DNA of 64,000 nt from Leptodontidium sp. MPI-SDFR-AT-0119 (GCA_020726505.1 JAHLEZ010000010.1:1674001-1738000), one strand, 5' to 3'; positions 44,017 through 54,470 are shown, counted from the stretch's first letter. A program made the numbers and translations. Notes: a model not told the origin generated them from the letters alone.

Positions 44017-45614
44017 ATGGCAGCTACTCTGGAGCTCGATAACGGGAAACACATTACATACGAGTCGGCTGTCACGAAAGATGAAAATATCATCAACGAA
44101 GCAACATACCCTCCAGCAAGGAAACAGCTTTATCAAGAGCTATGGGATCAGCGTGCGATAATCCAGGGTCTTGTTCGACACCACCTAAGACTGCGCGATG
44201 AGGATGCTTGTGTTATCAAGGACCAGTGGATTCGTGGGAGCTTCAATGTGTGTATACCTGTGGAAGTAAGGTCGGCCGGCTTCATTCAGAGACTGATGTT
44301 TCGCTGTCCTATGCCTCACAAGCTTGCTGAAGCTAAACACCCTGGCACCATTGATGAAAAGCTAAGCTCCGAGGTGGGAGCCTATGTATGGATGCAAGAA
44401 TTTTGCCCTGATATCCCTATTCCACATTTATACGGCTTTGGCTTCTCTGATAATAAACACGTAAGTTTCTTACATTACTTGTAAAGTTCTTGCTAACAAT
44501 ATGGCTTCTTATATAGTTCACACACGAAAACCGAATGCCATTCTATTTCCGCGTTTGGCGCATGTTCCAGCGCCCATTCCGCAAATACCTTCGATGCCCA
44601 ACTCTGTCTCAATATGCTTCCAACCCAATACACGAGCGCTTGCCCACTGCATACATGCTATTTGAGTATATCGGCCCCGAAAGAGGCGAAATACTCTCAA
44701 ATACATGGAATCAGCAACGAGAAGACCCAATCCGGAGGCAGAATCTTTTCCGGGGCATGGCGCGCTTGATCCTGTCTTTAGCTCGTGTTCCTCAGCCTCG
44801 AATAGGCTCATTCGAATTTCATAAGAACGGCACCATCACGTTGACAAACCGACCACTGCCTTGCTCCGTTATTATATTAGAAAATGATGGTGCCTTGAGA
44901 ACGATATCAAGACATCAAACATATGCTTCTACGGAGCCTTTTGTTGCAGATATGCTTACATTTCATGACGACTTCTTTCTTAGCAACCCACGCGCTGTTT
45001 CAAGTATGGGAGATTGTCTTGGACAAATGGCTTCCAAAACGTTACTCAGAGCAATTTCTCATCACTATATTCAGCGTGAAACCCGCAATGGGCCATTCCG
45101 TCTTCAGCTCACCGATTTCCATGCGAGTAATATTTTCGTCGACAAAGATTGGAACATCACATGTCTCATCGACCATGAATGGGTTTGTGCGCTACCTACT
45201 GAAATGCTCTCTGTTCCGTATTGGCTTACGGGATGCGCGATCGACGGAATCACGAACGAGAAGCTTCGTGAGTTTGAGATGGTTCATCGAGAGTTTATGA
45301 ATATATTTGAGGAGGAGGAAGTCAAAATCAAGCCAACGAGTCCGCCTGTAATAACACCAATTATGCACGACGGCTGGAAATCTGGGGCAGTATGGTTCTG
45401 GCATGCTATTACGTCCGTGAATGCCGCGTGGGCTCTCTTCGAAGATCATATTGGTCCTAGATTTCTTCCTCTCTCTACAGATTCCGAAAAAATACTCTCA
45501 CAGTATTGGTGTCGGGATTCTCTTCTGGTTGCTGGGAGAAAGGTCGCTGAGCGGGACGAATATGTAAAACAGCTACAAGTTCTCTTTGACGAAAAGGAAG
45601 AGAGTTGTAGCTAA
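44017..45614 (+). CDS. APH/choline-kinase-like fungal kinase-fold protein, 513 aa
   Basis: Exons 44017-44460 and 44517-45614, joined in phase 0 across a 56-bp intron (GTAAGT donor, GCTAAC branch). The start at 44017 has a good CACCATGGC context. An N-lobe-like region with a helical EVGAYVWMQEFCPDIPIPHLYG segment is followed by the LFEYIG hinge-like stretch and by the catalytic motif LTDFHASNIFVD (Asp348 and Asn352) and the metal motif LIDHEW, as in the fungal aminoglycoside phosphotransferase family (PF01636). The usual DLEW is DHEW here. These large fungal families are of unknown substrate, not known antibiotic resistance genes. Cytosolic. Confidence 0.85.
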
Positions 45615-45661
45615 GTGTACTGTGATAGAAGTACCCGGCTCAAACAGATGTCCTTGGTCAA

Positions 45662-45959
45662 TTAGACCTTTGCCTTCTCCTTTTCTTCCTCTCTTTCTCT
45701 GTCCTGTTGTTCCTTCCATTTCTGCTCCTTCGCTGCCTCCGCCTCCACTTCTCTCGCCCTCCGCCTCGCTTCTCGCTCAGTTTGGGCGCTCTTTCCAGAG
45801 GAGATCGTAGCCTTTAAGTCCTTTGCCTTGCCACTCACAGCGACCACTGCCTACAAAACGATCAGAGCCAGCCTCATTGATGAATTAAGCTTGAATAATA
45901 CTTGCCTCGTACTGCTCTTCCTCCGCTGTGCTATGACTCCATTTGCTTTGGTCGGTCAT
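45662..45959 (-). CDS. small charged helical protein, 80 aa, GC-AG intron
   Basis: Two minus-strand exons, 45959-45906 and 45850-45662, are joined in phase 0 by a 55-bp intron that starts GCAAGT instead of GT and ends TTTTGTAG. Such GC-AG introns are a minor class. The product begins MTDQSKWSHSTAEEEQYE and continues with AVVAVSGKAKDLKATISSGK, then a long Glu/Lys/Arg-rich helix to the end. I do not recognise the family. It lies tail to tail with the APH-like gene. Confidence 0.55.
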
Positions 45960-46331
45960 ACTGAGTATTGCTCGTGCGGTTGCGTTTACTTCAGCTGATA
46001 TTCTGAGTAGGTGCTGCCTGATCAGTCAAATGGCGCAACCGTCGGTTCCCTTGGTAGTCGGTGTTGTCCGATTACTGCCTGACAGCCTCAGGAACAACCT
46101 CCATTTCGCCTCGGCTAAAATCTATTACTAAGCACTGAAAAATACGGATCTCTCATCACATCGGCGTAATTCTCGGACTAAGTGCGGCATCATTGGGACA
46201 GTTTCAGTTTCAATCAATGATGTCGTTCCCTGTTCCAACTATCACCAATGCTATCACCATCAAATACATAATTCCCTTCTTCAGTTAGGCGGGATACGAA
46301 GAGTCATGGAACCAATCTGTGCTTCCACGCC
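45960..46331. other. intergenic, no gene seen
   Basis: Short region between two minus-strand genes holding only unsupported short frames. Confidence 0.4.
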
Positions 46332-47330
46332 TCACTTTCTTTCTTTCCGTGTAGTCCGTCCATTACCCGATCTTCTACGCTTTCTCATCCTGCCCTCCCA
46401 CATCCCACCTACTTGCGATTCGACGAACTCAACGGGTTTGGGCGTCTCTCCACGGTCCGCAGCAGTGAATAAGACATCGACGGGCTTGTTTGGGTCTTCC
46501 GTTCCTTTTGCTCGAACTGAGACGAGGTCTGCTGGCGAGATGGCACTTTCATGCTGCACGTCAACTCCACTGTTGAGAGTGTCCTTGCTGCTGCCTGTGC
46601 CATTGACAGGGTTTCGAACGCTGGGTTCTCCTCCAATGTCAGGAACCACGCCGCTGCTCTTTACCGAAACGCCAAGCGGTGTGGTCAAATCGATAACAGG
46701 TGCCGCCAAAGTCTCCACTAGCCGAGCCGGTTCCACAGCCTCTTCTCCCACATCGGTCGGTCCATTCTTGCCATGTTCCTGGACCATCTCGTCGGAACCT
46801 GGAGCAGGTGCAAGTGATTTCAAAGCTTCGCTGTAAAACTTTGCGAACCGTTCTGCTGGCTCAACTGGGCAAAGGTGGGGTCGGATCGGCTGAGGTCGGA
46901 TCAGCCTGATTGCTCGAGAGTCAAGTTCTTCCAAGACACGATTACCACCCTCGGCATTCCAAGGATCGATCGAGACTTCATAACCTCCAGGACGCAACAT
47001 TAACTTCAAGAGATACGCCTGCTTTTTCTTCATTGTGAAGTTCACCTCAACCCACTTGAAGGATGTTTCATCACCAAGTCGTGTTCCCACCTGAATTCCT
47101 AACTGCCATACGGTGCCCTGGTCATCTGGGCACATGCTGTTAATGACTCGATCGAGGGTGCGGTCTGGTTCCCAGCGCCCTGGCCATTCACTGATGCGGC
47201 CAGCCGCATTGGTTTTACCGCAGAAGACATTCTTCGACGTTCGGTAGTCTAAAGTTCGGAGGACAGCGTTGATCCCGTCAATGGGGCAGTATGTTCGGCG
47301 ATCAAAGACTCGGCAGTGCAAGTAAGCCAT
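46332..47330 (-). CDS. transthyretin-like-domain protein, 332 aa
   Basis: Single-exon minus-strand gene. Residues 1-~125 show the same fold pattern as 36719-37789: CRVFDRRTYCPIDGINAVLRTL, then a GKTNAAGRISEW turn, and an FKWVEVNFTMKKKQAYLLKLML pair of strands ending PGGYEVSI, in the place of the family's HYHIPLLLSPYGYSTYRGS. The HIU-hydrolase His, Arg and YRGS catalytic elements are absent. The second half is low-complexity and acidic, ending in a basic RKRRRSGNGRTTRKERK that is a likely nuclear signal. Function unknown; possibly a protein-interaction scaffold (inference). Confidence 0.62.
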   Translation of the reverse strand: MAYLHCRVFDRRTYCPIDGINAVLRTLDYRTSKNVFCGKTNAAGRISEWPGRWEPDRTLDRVINSMCPDDQGTVWQLGIQVGTRLGDETSFKWVEVNFTMKKKQAYLLKLMLRPGGYEVSIDPWNAEGGNRVLEELDSRAIRLIRPQPIRPHLCPVEPAERFAKFYSEALKSLAPAPGSDEMVQEHGKNGPTDVGEEAVEPARLVETLAAPVIDLTTPLGVSVKSSGVVPDIGGEPSVRNPVNGTGSSKDTLNSGVDVQHESAISPADLVSVRAKGTEDPNKPVDVLFTAADRGETPKPVEFVESQVGGMWEGRMRKRRRSGNGRTTRKERK

Positions 47331-48235
47331 GTTGACTACCAGTGAAGAAGTTTTTGTTCTTGAGATAGCTGTGTGAAACGCAAAGATATATGGATGATGT
47401 TGGATGATGTTCAGTTGATGTTTAGATGTGTTTGGATGATACTGATTTCTTGTTCTACATTCAAGCTCTTATTTATTTACAAGTCGCGCTCTATACCTTC
47501 ATGATTGAATCCATCTCCATCAAGGACTCATACGCGCGCGTTACAAGAAGATTACCATTTACAAAAGCCGGGAAATTGGAGGGCTCATGAGAAGTTCCTG
47601 TGGAGAGCATCTGGATTCAAGTTCTAGAAACCAGGAACCTGCATTCCGTATCCTCATGTTGGTGACTCTGTTGGTAGCTTGAATATGGGTTTCCAGGATC
47701 CGGATAGTTGCCACCAACAGACAGTCAAGCGTAATCAGAAGCCACTCTTTTCCCTAAATTTAAAAGCTCCAGAGGCCAGAACTGACATCTTGCTGTCTCT
47801 TGCAGCCTGGGAGGAGGGTTCGCCGTGTAGGGTTTGGACAGGGTTCGAGCAGGGTTAAAGCAGGGTTAACAGCAGCAGTGATCAGACGTAGCTTACAGCT
47901 CCAGACTGGTCCAGAACTGTCTACAGCCCCGCTCCAACCCTGTCCCAGCCCTGTAGGAGGCGTGTATAGTGGACCCACCTCCCCACAGAGAACACAGAAA
48001 GCGACAAGGGGTCCCAGCAGGCTTGAGCAGGGTTTCGACAAGGCTGTCATCTGCAACTGAATTTAGACGACGCCAACGATGCAGGCTACGCCCGCATCTT
48101 CCTGTGCTTCGATTGGTTGGCCTGTACAGTACTTAGCTCGCAACGAAAGGTATGGCAAAGTGATGCCGTTCACTGTTCAAAGTAATTCCTCATCATTTCA
48201 GCTCATTTGGATGCCAGTATTTCGAAATCTAAGCC
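47331..48235. other. intergenic, G-rich AGGGTT-like repeats
   Basis: Left of 47430 are GGATGATGTT units in the 5' leader of the preceding gene. At 47815-47870 several CAGGGTT and TAGGGTT units recur with irregular spacing. No gene is supported. Confidence 0.4.
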
Positions 48236-48969
48236 ATGAGTTTTCTTGCCTTCGTACCAGCTCTATTGTTCATCTTCGCGGCAATCGCTGAACTCATCCT
48301 CTGCGTTTACGCTTTACACTCGGGAAGGACAAAAATCGCAGGCGTCTTAGTGCTACTTGTAAGTTCTTCTCTATAATTCTGGAGATTTTCTGACTTGAAT
48401 AGTTCCAGAACATTGGTTCGCAAAGGCTTATCCGTCATGGGGCACCGATACCAACAACGCTTATACCCTTTGAATCCCGACTCCAGAACATTACCTTTGG
48501 CACCACATCCTGTTGTTTCGGCTTCACTCATCAAATCAAGTGCCTGCCGATGCCAGTCCACCTTCCAACTTTGGATCTTGCCTTGCACGGAACCAAGCTC
48601 AGAGACGTTCAAGCACTCAAAGCTATTTCCTCGGGAGTAGTCCTGATGTCTCTCGTATGGGTGGTGGTATTGACCACTCTCCTCGTTACTACGGTTTCTC
48701 TTGTGTTTGGATATCAGAATATCAAATTCCTCGGTGGCTTGCGGAAATTTGGGAGATCTCTTAAGGCACTAGTGTTACTGTTCAGTGTTACTCTTGGGTC
48801 TTTTTTATTACTGCCTTTAGTCTATCCAAGGCAGGTATCTTGGGAGATGCGAAAGATTGACGGAGTGGCCGTGTTGAGTGGGCCTGTTAGTGGTATTGTT
48901 TTCGCTGCGTTGTGCTGTTTTATTGCCATGACCTTTTGTGCTTCTTTCATTTGTAGCTGGGATCTATAG
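48236..48969 (+). CDS. uncharacterised four-pass membrane protein, 229 aa
   Basis: Exons 48236-48358 and 48403-48969 are joined in phase 0 across a 44-bp intron (GTAAGT donor, CTGAC branch, AATAG acceptor). Four hydrophobic stretches are visible: residues 3-26 (FLAFVPALLFIFAAIAELIL), a VVLMSLVWVVVLTTLLVTTV segment, a LLFSVTLGSFLLLPLVY segment and a C-terminal GIVFAALCCFIAMTFCASF. The first segment may be a signal anchor. No family is recognised. It lies between, and opposite in direction to, a transthyretin-like and a CxxC gene. Confidence 0.6.
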
Positions 48970-49013
48970 AATATTTGGAGTTCTTGATAAGAGTTTAAAG
49001 CACATGGGGAGCC

Positions 49014-49400
49014 TCAGTACAATACAGCACTTATCCTTTCCCATCCGACTTTAATCAGTGGTCTACCTTCCTTCAAGTACTGCTTTGCTTCGTCAAAAGT
49101 ACAGGCAACTACCACATGGCTTTTCCTGCCCAACTCTTTCATCAAATCAACTTTTTCTTGACAACTGTTATGTACCAGAGCTTCTTCATCTTGATCCTCA
49201 ATTTTGCCTCCGGATAGGCGTTCGATACACGGGGGGCAGATGACGCATAGGGTGGCTTTCACATCATCGGCACCAAATCCAATGCGAAGAAACTGCCAGA
49301 CTCCCATGATGTGAACGCAAATCATATCCGCCAGGCTGGTCTTGATAACCTGCCGCTCGCATTTCATGCACAGGACTGTCGTATTGATAGTTGTCAGCAT
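49014..49400 (-). CDS. uncharacterised protein with two CxxC pairs, 128 aa
   Basis: Minus-strand frame starting MLTTINTTVLCMKC. Pairs C11-x2-C14 and C55-x2-C58 (CVICPPC, with an extra Cys at 52) suggest a zinc-ribbon-like domain. Architecture and pair spacing resemble the first part of the protein at 34855-35541, so the two may be paralogues. The C-terminal half is a mixed alpha/beta stretch without recognised motifs. Confidence 0.5.
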   Translation of the reverse strand: MLTTINTTVLCMKCERQVIKTSLADMICVHIMGVWQFLRIGFGADDVKATLCVICPPCIERLSGGKIEDQDEEALVHNSCQEKVDLMKELGRKSHVVVACTFDEAKQYLKEGRPLIKVGWERISAVLY

Positions 49401-49424
49401 GTTTGTCAGAAGAGTCTCGAATGA

Positions 49425-49512
49425 TTTGATGGAGGATTTGATAGAGGATTTGATAGAGGATTTGATGGAGGATTTTGATAGAAGATTTTGATGGAGGATT
49501 TTGATGCAGCAG
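49425..49512. repeat. GATTTGATAGAGGATTTTGATGGAG tandem repeat
   Basis: Imperfect 13-14-bp units immediately upstream of the 128-aa minus-strand gene, so they lie in its leader or promoter. Confidence 0.85.
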
Positions 49513-49746
49513 GATTGTCTGCGGAAAACTCACTACTTAATAGGTAAACTGTGAAATGATTCGATAGTTCAGGATGACGACAACCTACATTAGAAGCTGG
49601 AATTGAAAAACAGTAGTCTGAAAACTGGATCTTTGAAAGAAAATTGCGTGACTGCTCTCTGTCGCATCTCGTCACTTTATGATAAATGCTTAGTGTAAAG
49701 ACCTCTGCTATCTCCTTCCCTCTCACTTTCAACCACAGCTTTTTAA

Positions 49747-50393
49747 ATGGCACTAACTTATCTTGAGACAAAATACAACTTTGCTTTACTCCAACGATGG
49801 GAGGAAGAGGAGAAAGCTCGGATTGCAAGCCTTTCGGACTTAGACTTGATCGCCGAGGTAGCGTTGGTCATGAGTGGAAGGAGTTACTCATGGAGCAGTA
49901 TTGCAAAACGGCTCTTAAACGTTGGAATTATTGATTTCTTCTATTGTCGGAAGTGGAATGCTCTTTGCGAGAGAAAAAGGGAGTGGGATACCATGGCTAT
50001 CCAAGCCGGATATGCGTCGAATGATAGTTCACCAAACAGCTTCGACGAGTCAGCTATCATTCTCGACTACCTGACGCGAAGTCAGCTCTGGAATACCCGA
50101 GGCTTCCGGGAGCTTCTTTTGGATCTTAAGAGGGTCCCCATATATGCTGGACTCGGTACCGACGGTAGGTTAGCAGTTCTTTTATTGACTTAATTTCTGA
50201 CCCCCCAACAGGTTTCGATCTTGTGACCTCGAACGTGGATGAGAACAAACAGTCTCGGATTGATGAAACACTTGGCTTGAGCGAACTCACTCTTCAGGCA
50301 GATGGGGAAGATGAAGATACTGAACCACTTCTCTGCATCAAAGATGAATCCTTTCGCCGCCGGTTGATCGACCTCTGCCGCAACCTTTTTTAA
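49747..50393 (+). CDS. uncharacterised 199-aa protein
   Basis: Exons 49747-50164 and 50212-50393 join in frame over a 47-bp intron (GTAGGT donor, TTCTGAC branch, CAACAG acceptor). The product is a mostly helical soluble protein that starts MALTYLETKYNFALLQRW and ends with an acidic stretch (ADGEDEDTEP) followed by RRRLIDLCRNLF. No domain is recognised. It is divergent from the 128-aa CxxC gene, with the GATTTGAT repeat between them. Confidence 0.6.
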
Positions 50394-50547
50394 TGCCTCA
50401 TCTGATCTCGAAGTCACGCAAGCAAGAGTGAACCAGGAATAGTGTATGAAAGGCAGAAACAATTGATTGCTATTGTATGACTTAGACTAGCTCATGAATT
50501 GAAGTATACATGAACAACATGAGAATTCAAGAAAGCAAGAAGTGATA

Positions 50548-51335
50548 TCAATGAAATGCTCTGCGACGCCTTTGAGTGATTTGATCCTCCACCAACTTCG
50601 AATGATTGGCCAGAACGCCCTGAAGTTCTTCGATGAGCCAAAGAGATTGACGAGTCTTCTTGCACTGATCATCCATGTATTCATCAAAGGTCCGCTTCTT
50701 CTTTTTTGCCCCTGTGAAATTAGCTAGCTCAAGATTGGACACAATCAACTCCGCAATGGTCAGTGACTTCTCGTGGACAGCCTCATGACTGCGGCGAAGT
50801 TCGAGTTCTTCGAACAACTCGGCATCGATGGCTTCCTTGGCTCTCTCGGCTTCCAGGTCTTCAGAGGCAGTATCAGAATGGTGAGCTTCTACGGGACTTT
50901 CCGGATTCGGTGGGTTGTCTTTACCCGGCTCCTCGTCAGTTTCGTCATCCGTGGTGGGAGACTCGAAGCCAAAATCATCTTTCAAGGTGTCAGCGACACT
51001 GTCTACGGGACTATGAGAGAAGAACTCACTCTCGATAGTGGAGTTTGATGCATCAGATTGGTCCTCGGGGTCAATCTTTGTGGCGTCTGATACCAAGTCA
51101 GCGTCTGGGTTCATCCGAGCCTCGCTGTCTTACCTTCACGCTTCGGCTGGGACGGAAAGAAGGTGTATCTGGTAATTGCTGAGAGCTTCAACTTCTCGTT
51201 GATCGGAGGACAGGAAGGCATGTCGTAGATGCCTTCGGGAATTTCTTGCTTGATTGGTGGACTGGTAGTCGAACGTGTTTCCTGAGAGTCGTAAATGCAA
51301 TGATCATTCCGATCGAACATTCCCGTATCAGCCAT
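50548..51335 (-). CDS. uncharacterised acidic protein with coiled coil, 246 aa
   Basis: Minus-strand exons 51335-51134 and 51086-50548 are joined in frame by a 47-bp intron (GTAAGA donor, CGCTGAC branch, ATCAG acceptor). The N-terminal part contains an IKQEIPEG sequence of the SUMO-acceptor type (psi-K-x-E), then a Glu/Asp/Ser-rich region, then a long helical region from about residue 150 (LELRRSHEAVHEKSL) with a KKKKR cluster that could be a nuclear signal and a basic RRRRAFH C-terminus. Probably nuclear (inference). No family recognised. Confidence 0.6.
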
Positions 51336-52130
51336 GATGATGGAACGAGCGAGTTTGTGGGAAGTGAGTGAGTAGTTGGGTGGAGGAGTAGTGTGTTGTG
51401 TGAGAGAAGTTCAGCTTGGGGAGGACGTCCCCATTTATGTTGATTGCCAGTTGCAGGATCGCCGATGAGAATGGAAACCGAAACATGAACACCGTCCCCA
51501 TAGGTTGGAGATACGAGATACAGGCAGCAAACAGGACGGCCACCGTCTTGTGGTACGGCGCTGGCTGCACACCATGGCAGTCATCCGCACGGTGGGTGAT
51601 CTCGATTCGGGTGTCATTGAGGAAGGTGGTTGCCAGAAAGCGCCCTACCAGTCCACGGCCTCTTCCCGAGGATACCCATCGTTCCTTCTGCTTTCTATCT
51701 TATCCCCGCCCGCGGAGGGGACATTTTTGCTTCGCACTGATCCCAAGCAGAAACCTCCCAGCCTGTTTTCCGGACTCCTCATGGACTGCGCTTACGTTGT
51801 CATGCCAATAGGGGACCGACTGATGGCCTTGCCTGAGAGTGAGCAGGCGCCTAGCCCTCGGCTCCTCATCAGGAAGGCATCCAGGAGCCTGACAATGGTG
51901 AGAGGCCTAGTGTCCTAGTACTTTCGAAGTAGCGTGCAAGCCAGGAAGCGGAAGTTCCAAACATATGTCTCTTCCTCTAGTTGAGGCGGGGAAAGTACCT
52001 CAACATCCGGAGACTTTGGCAGGATCAGTCAACTAGACTGGAAGCCAAGGAAAGATACTACGAAGATACTATAAAGAATTCCAAGTGCACTAAAATACAT
52101 CAAAGAGTATTCAACCCTCAACTTTGTACA
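51336..52130. other. intergenic, no supported gene
   Basis: The left part (51336-51570) is the leader of the 246-aa gene. A plus-strand frame at 51505-51918 has no features of a real product. Confidence 0.35.
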
Positions 52131-53021
52131 TCAATTTCCCCCAGCTCTGGTACTTCTGCGAACAAAACGATTGTTTTCCTCAACCAAGGTCATACCAACC
52201 GTTGATGCAGGGTGATTAACAAGTATGGTATCTTCGCCGTCCACGGATTTCTCGCTTGCGGAGCCAATCCTCCCAGATTCCACTTTTGGGGGTGACTGCC
52301 CCAACATAACCCGCGGGTGCTTAGCTCGCAGCATATACGGAGACCGCAACTCTGCACTCCCAGACTGCTTCTGCTTGGGCTGCTTTGTCGAGTTGATTTC
52401 CTTGATTACCGGTCCGAAAGGGGGGATCTGTAGTGATTGGCGGTTCCGGGCTCTTGCTCGCTGAAACCACTTCACAGTCTGCTCCCGGGGTATGTCTAGG
52501 CGTTGGGACAGTTTGAGGTACGAGGAATGACTTGGGTAGGGCTCGTCATTGCAGTGGTCCATCAATGCTTTGTTTTGGGAGCTGGAAAGTCCGGTGTAAG
52601 GGCGAGGCTTCAATTGTTGTCTGCCGAGTTTGGTGACTTGAATGTGGGTGCTGAACCCATAGATATCAGCGAGCAGAACGATGTGGATCTGCTCTTCGGG
52701 TTGGAGAGAGAAATTGAGATGTACCCGGCCTGTAGCTGAATGATACGCCGGTTGCATAGGTTCAAAGAAAGTGGTAGTCATGAATTCAACTGTCCACTTC
52801 TTTGGCTGAAGAGTGTTGGTGGCAAGAAAACTGGCAAGAGACGAGACCACAGTCGGCTTCCCTAATCCAATCCAGTCCAGAACACCGCCACTCGAGTCAA
52901 TTCTCCCGAGAAAGGTGCTCGCAACTGGAGATAGGCATTTGAGCTCAACACCCATTCCAACTGCGGGGTTACCAGTGCGTCGGTCTACGACGCTGAAGGA
53001 AATCGTAGAAGTGGATTGCAT
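52131..53021 (-). CDS. transthyretin-like domain plus homeodomain protein, 296 aa
   Basis: Single-exon minus-strand gene. Residues 5-~125 match the transthyretin/HIU-hydrolase fold best of the three paralogues: ISFSVVDRRTGNPAVGMGVELKCL, an LGRIDSSGGVLDW turn, and HIVLLADIYGFSTHIQ in the position of the family's HIPLLLSPYGYSTYRGS. The catalytic His of the first strand and the terminal YRGS are absent. Residues ~145-200 form a homeodomain: KALMDHCNDEPYPSHSSYLK-type helices and a recognition helix containing VKWFQRARARNR, with the invariant Trp-Phe and Arg positions. A basic region follows. The domain order suggests a DNA-binding protein with a protein-interaction module (inference). Confidence 0.75.
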   Translation of the reverse strand: MQSTSTISFSVVDRRTGNPAVGMGVELKCLSPVASTFLGRIDSSGGVLDWIGLGKPTVVSSLASFLATNTLQPKKWTVEFMTTTFFEPMQPAYHSATGRVHLNFSLQPEEQIHIVLLADIYGFSTHIQVTKLGRQQLKPRPYTGLSSSQNKALMDHCNDEPYPSHSSYLKLSQRLDIPREQTVKWFQRARARNRQSLQIPPFGPVIKEINSTKQPKQKQSGSAELRSPYMLRAKHPRVMLGQSPPKVESGRIGSASEKSVDGEDTILVNHPASTVGMTLVEENNRFVRRSTRAGGN

Positions 53022-53699
53022 GTTGAATGTTGAATGTTAGAGATGCGGATTTGAGTAATGCAGAGATGAAATTTGAGATGCTGTATGTCCAGTGAAGTGT
53101 CTCGTACCTGCTCCTCATATACAGGCCAGCCTCGCGAGGTATCGTGAAGTCGGTTGGCATGCAGTCCGAGGACGTGGTTGTGGCTGCGTACCCCTGTCGT
53201 ACCCTGGTAGGTTTTCGTGCAGCCAAGTTTGTTGGCCAAGCATTTCTGGCTTTCTGCTGCACACCACCTTGACTGCAACATCGCTGGATCCCGCCGCCAG
53301 ATGTTTGGTTTACTGAGAACTGGATCCTGTATCCTGTATCCTGTTAGTCCCCAGCCATCGTCCACAATCCTTGTCTCAGCCCTGACCTGACACCCTGGCT
53401 CCTCGTGCTCACAACCCTTGTCTAACCCCAACATGCTCGCATCCAACCCCGCGTCCACCTCCCCACAATCATATGTGTCTTTGGCGCTTAGACACAGGAC
53501 TTGATGGGACTTCGATAAGTCGTCAGCCAGGTCATCATGGCTGCACCAACGGATAGACCACCTCTAAATTAAGCTCTGGTGATGGTCCAATCACAGACAT
53601 TACAGTCGTTTGCAGCTGTTCTTTCAGGAATTCCGGTATAAAGTTCAACAGACTCATGTATTGAAGGAAAGAGGACAACAGTTGAGCGCACTGTCTGCC
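53022..53699. other. intergenic between divergent genes
   Basis: No gene with support. A shared promoter region for the transthyretin-homeodomain gene and the 2EXR gene. Confidence 0.4.
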
Positions 53700-54470
53700 A
53701 TGACTTCCACCATCTCACCAGTAGCTTATCCCAGATTTTCTGATCACCCCGCCGAGATTCAGAAGGCAATCTGGCGGTTCTCGTTGCCTCTTCCTCGAGT
53801 CATCCAACTCCAGATTCATGCCGATGGTACACTCTTCATCAGTAATGCCACTCCGCCAGCGGCCCTTCACGCTTGTTTCGACTCACGCAAAGAAGCACTG
53901 AAAAGATATTCCCCAATGTTCGAGTCCACGCTATCACCATACTCATCACGAAAGTCAAAGCGACCGATATACGTTGATCTCACCCGCGACATCATCTACG
54001 TCGTCGGAAACTTCCCCGAAACTCCGCTCGACAGACTCAGCACTTCGCTGTCTGTATATCGAGACATGGAGATAGTTACATCGGTAGCATTTGATCTTCT
54101 TGATGGTAACATCTGGAGTCTCTTGGATGAGAATGTGCTCAAACTCAAGGGATTCAAGAACCTCAAGAACATCTGGGTAGTAGTCGGCCGAGATGAGTAC
54201 AAGAACGCCTTGGACTTTCGTACCGGAGCCCATCTTGAGCTTAAAGAGTTAAATGATGCTACTGCATACCGCGCCATAGATTCGCAAGGCGTGTTTTTGG
54301 AAGAATGGATCACTTTCAGAAACAAACTACGCGGTGCTGGTTCGGAGGAAGATAATATGATCAGGGATGGTTGGGGAAAGCTGGCACGATCGGACGGTCA
54401 GCAGCAGCCTATCCAGGTCAAATTCGCGGAAGTAGCTTTGGTGATGCACACACCTACGTATGGATTCTGA
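53700..54470 (+). CDS. 2EXR-domain protein, 256 aa
   Basis: Single-exon gene. The ATG at 53700 (MTSTISPVAYPRFSDHP) places the family motif at the very N-terminus: YPRFSDHPAEIQKAIWRFSL followed by PLPRVIQL, as in the fungal 2EXR family (PF20150; F-x-F-x-x-LP-x-E-x-R-x-x-IW). The LHACFDSRKEALKRY block is the second typical motif. An upstream ATG at 53610 would add 30 residues without domain character. The function of the family is unknown; many members occur in Pezizomycotina genomes. Confidence 0.78.
   Translation: MTSTISPVAYPRFSDHPAEIQKAIWRFSLPLPRVIQLQIHADGTLFISNATPPAALHACFDSRKEALKRYSPMFESTLSPYSSRKSKRPIYVDLTRDIIYVVGNFPETPLDRLSTSLSVYRDMEIVTSVAFDLLDGNIWSLLDENVLKLKGFKNLKNIWVVVGRDEYKNALDFRTGAHLELKELNDATAYRAIDSQGVFLEEWITFRNKLRGAGSEEDNMIRDGWGKLARSDGQQQPIQVKFAEVALVMHTPTYGF

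Noticed and set aside
44017..45614. Antibiotic resistance aminoglycoside phosphotransferase
   Set aside because: Fungal members of this fold form large families of unknown substrate, with no sequence evidence of aminoglycoside specificity.
47815..47870. AGGGTT units resembling telomere repeats
   Set aside because: Units are irregularly spaced (CAGGGTT/TAGGGTT with varied spacers), few in number and internal; not a telomere tract.
52131..53021. Genuine 5-hydroxyisourate hydrolase
   Set aside because: The catalytic His of the first strand and the C-terminal Tyr-Arg-Gly-Ser are absent, and a homeodomain follows; only the fold resemblance is kept.
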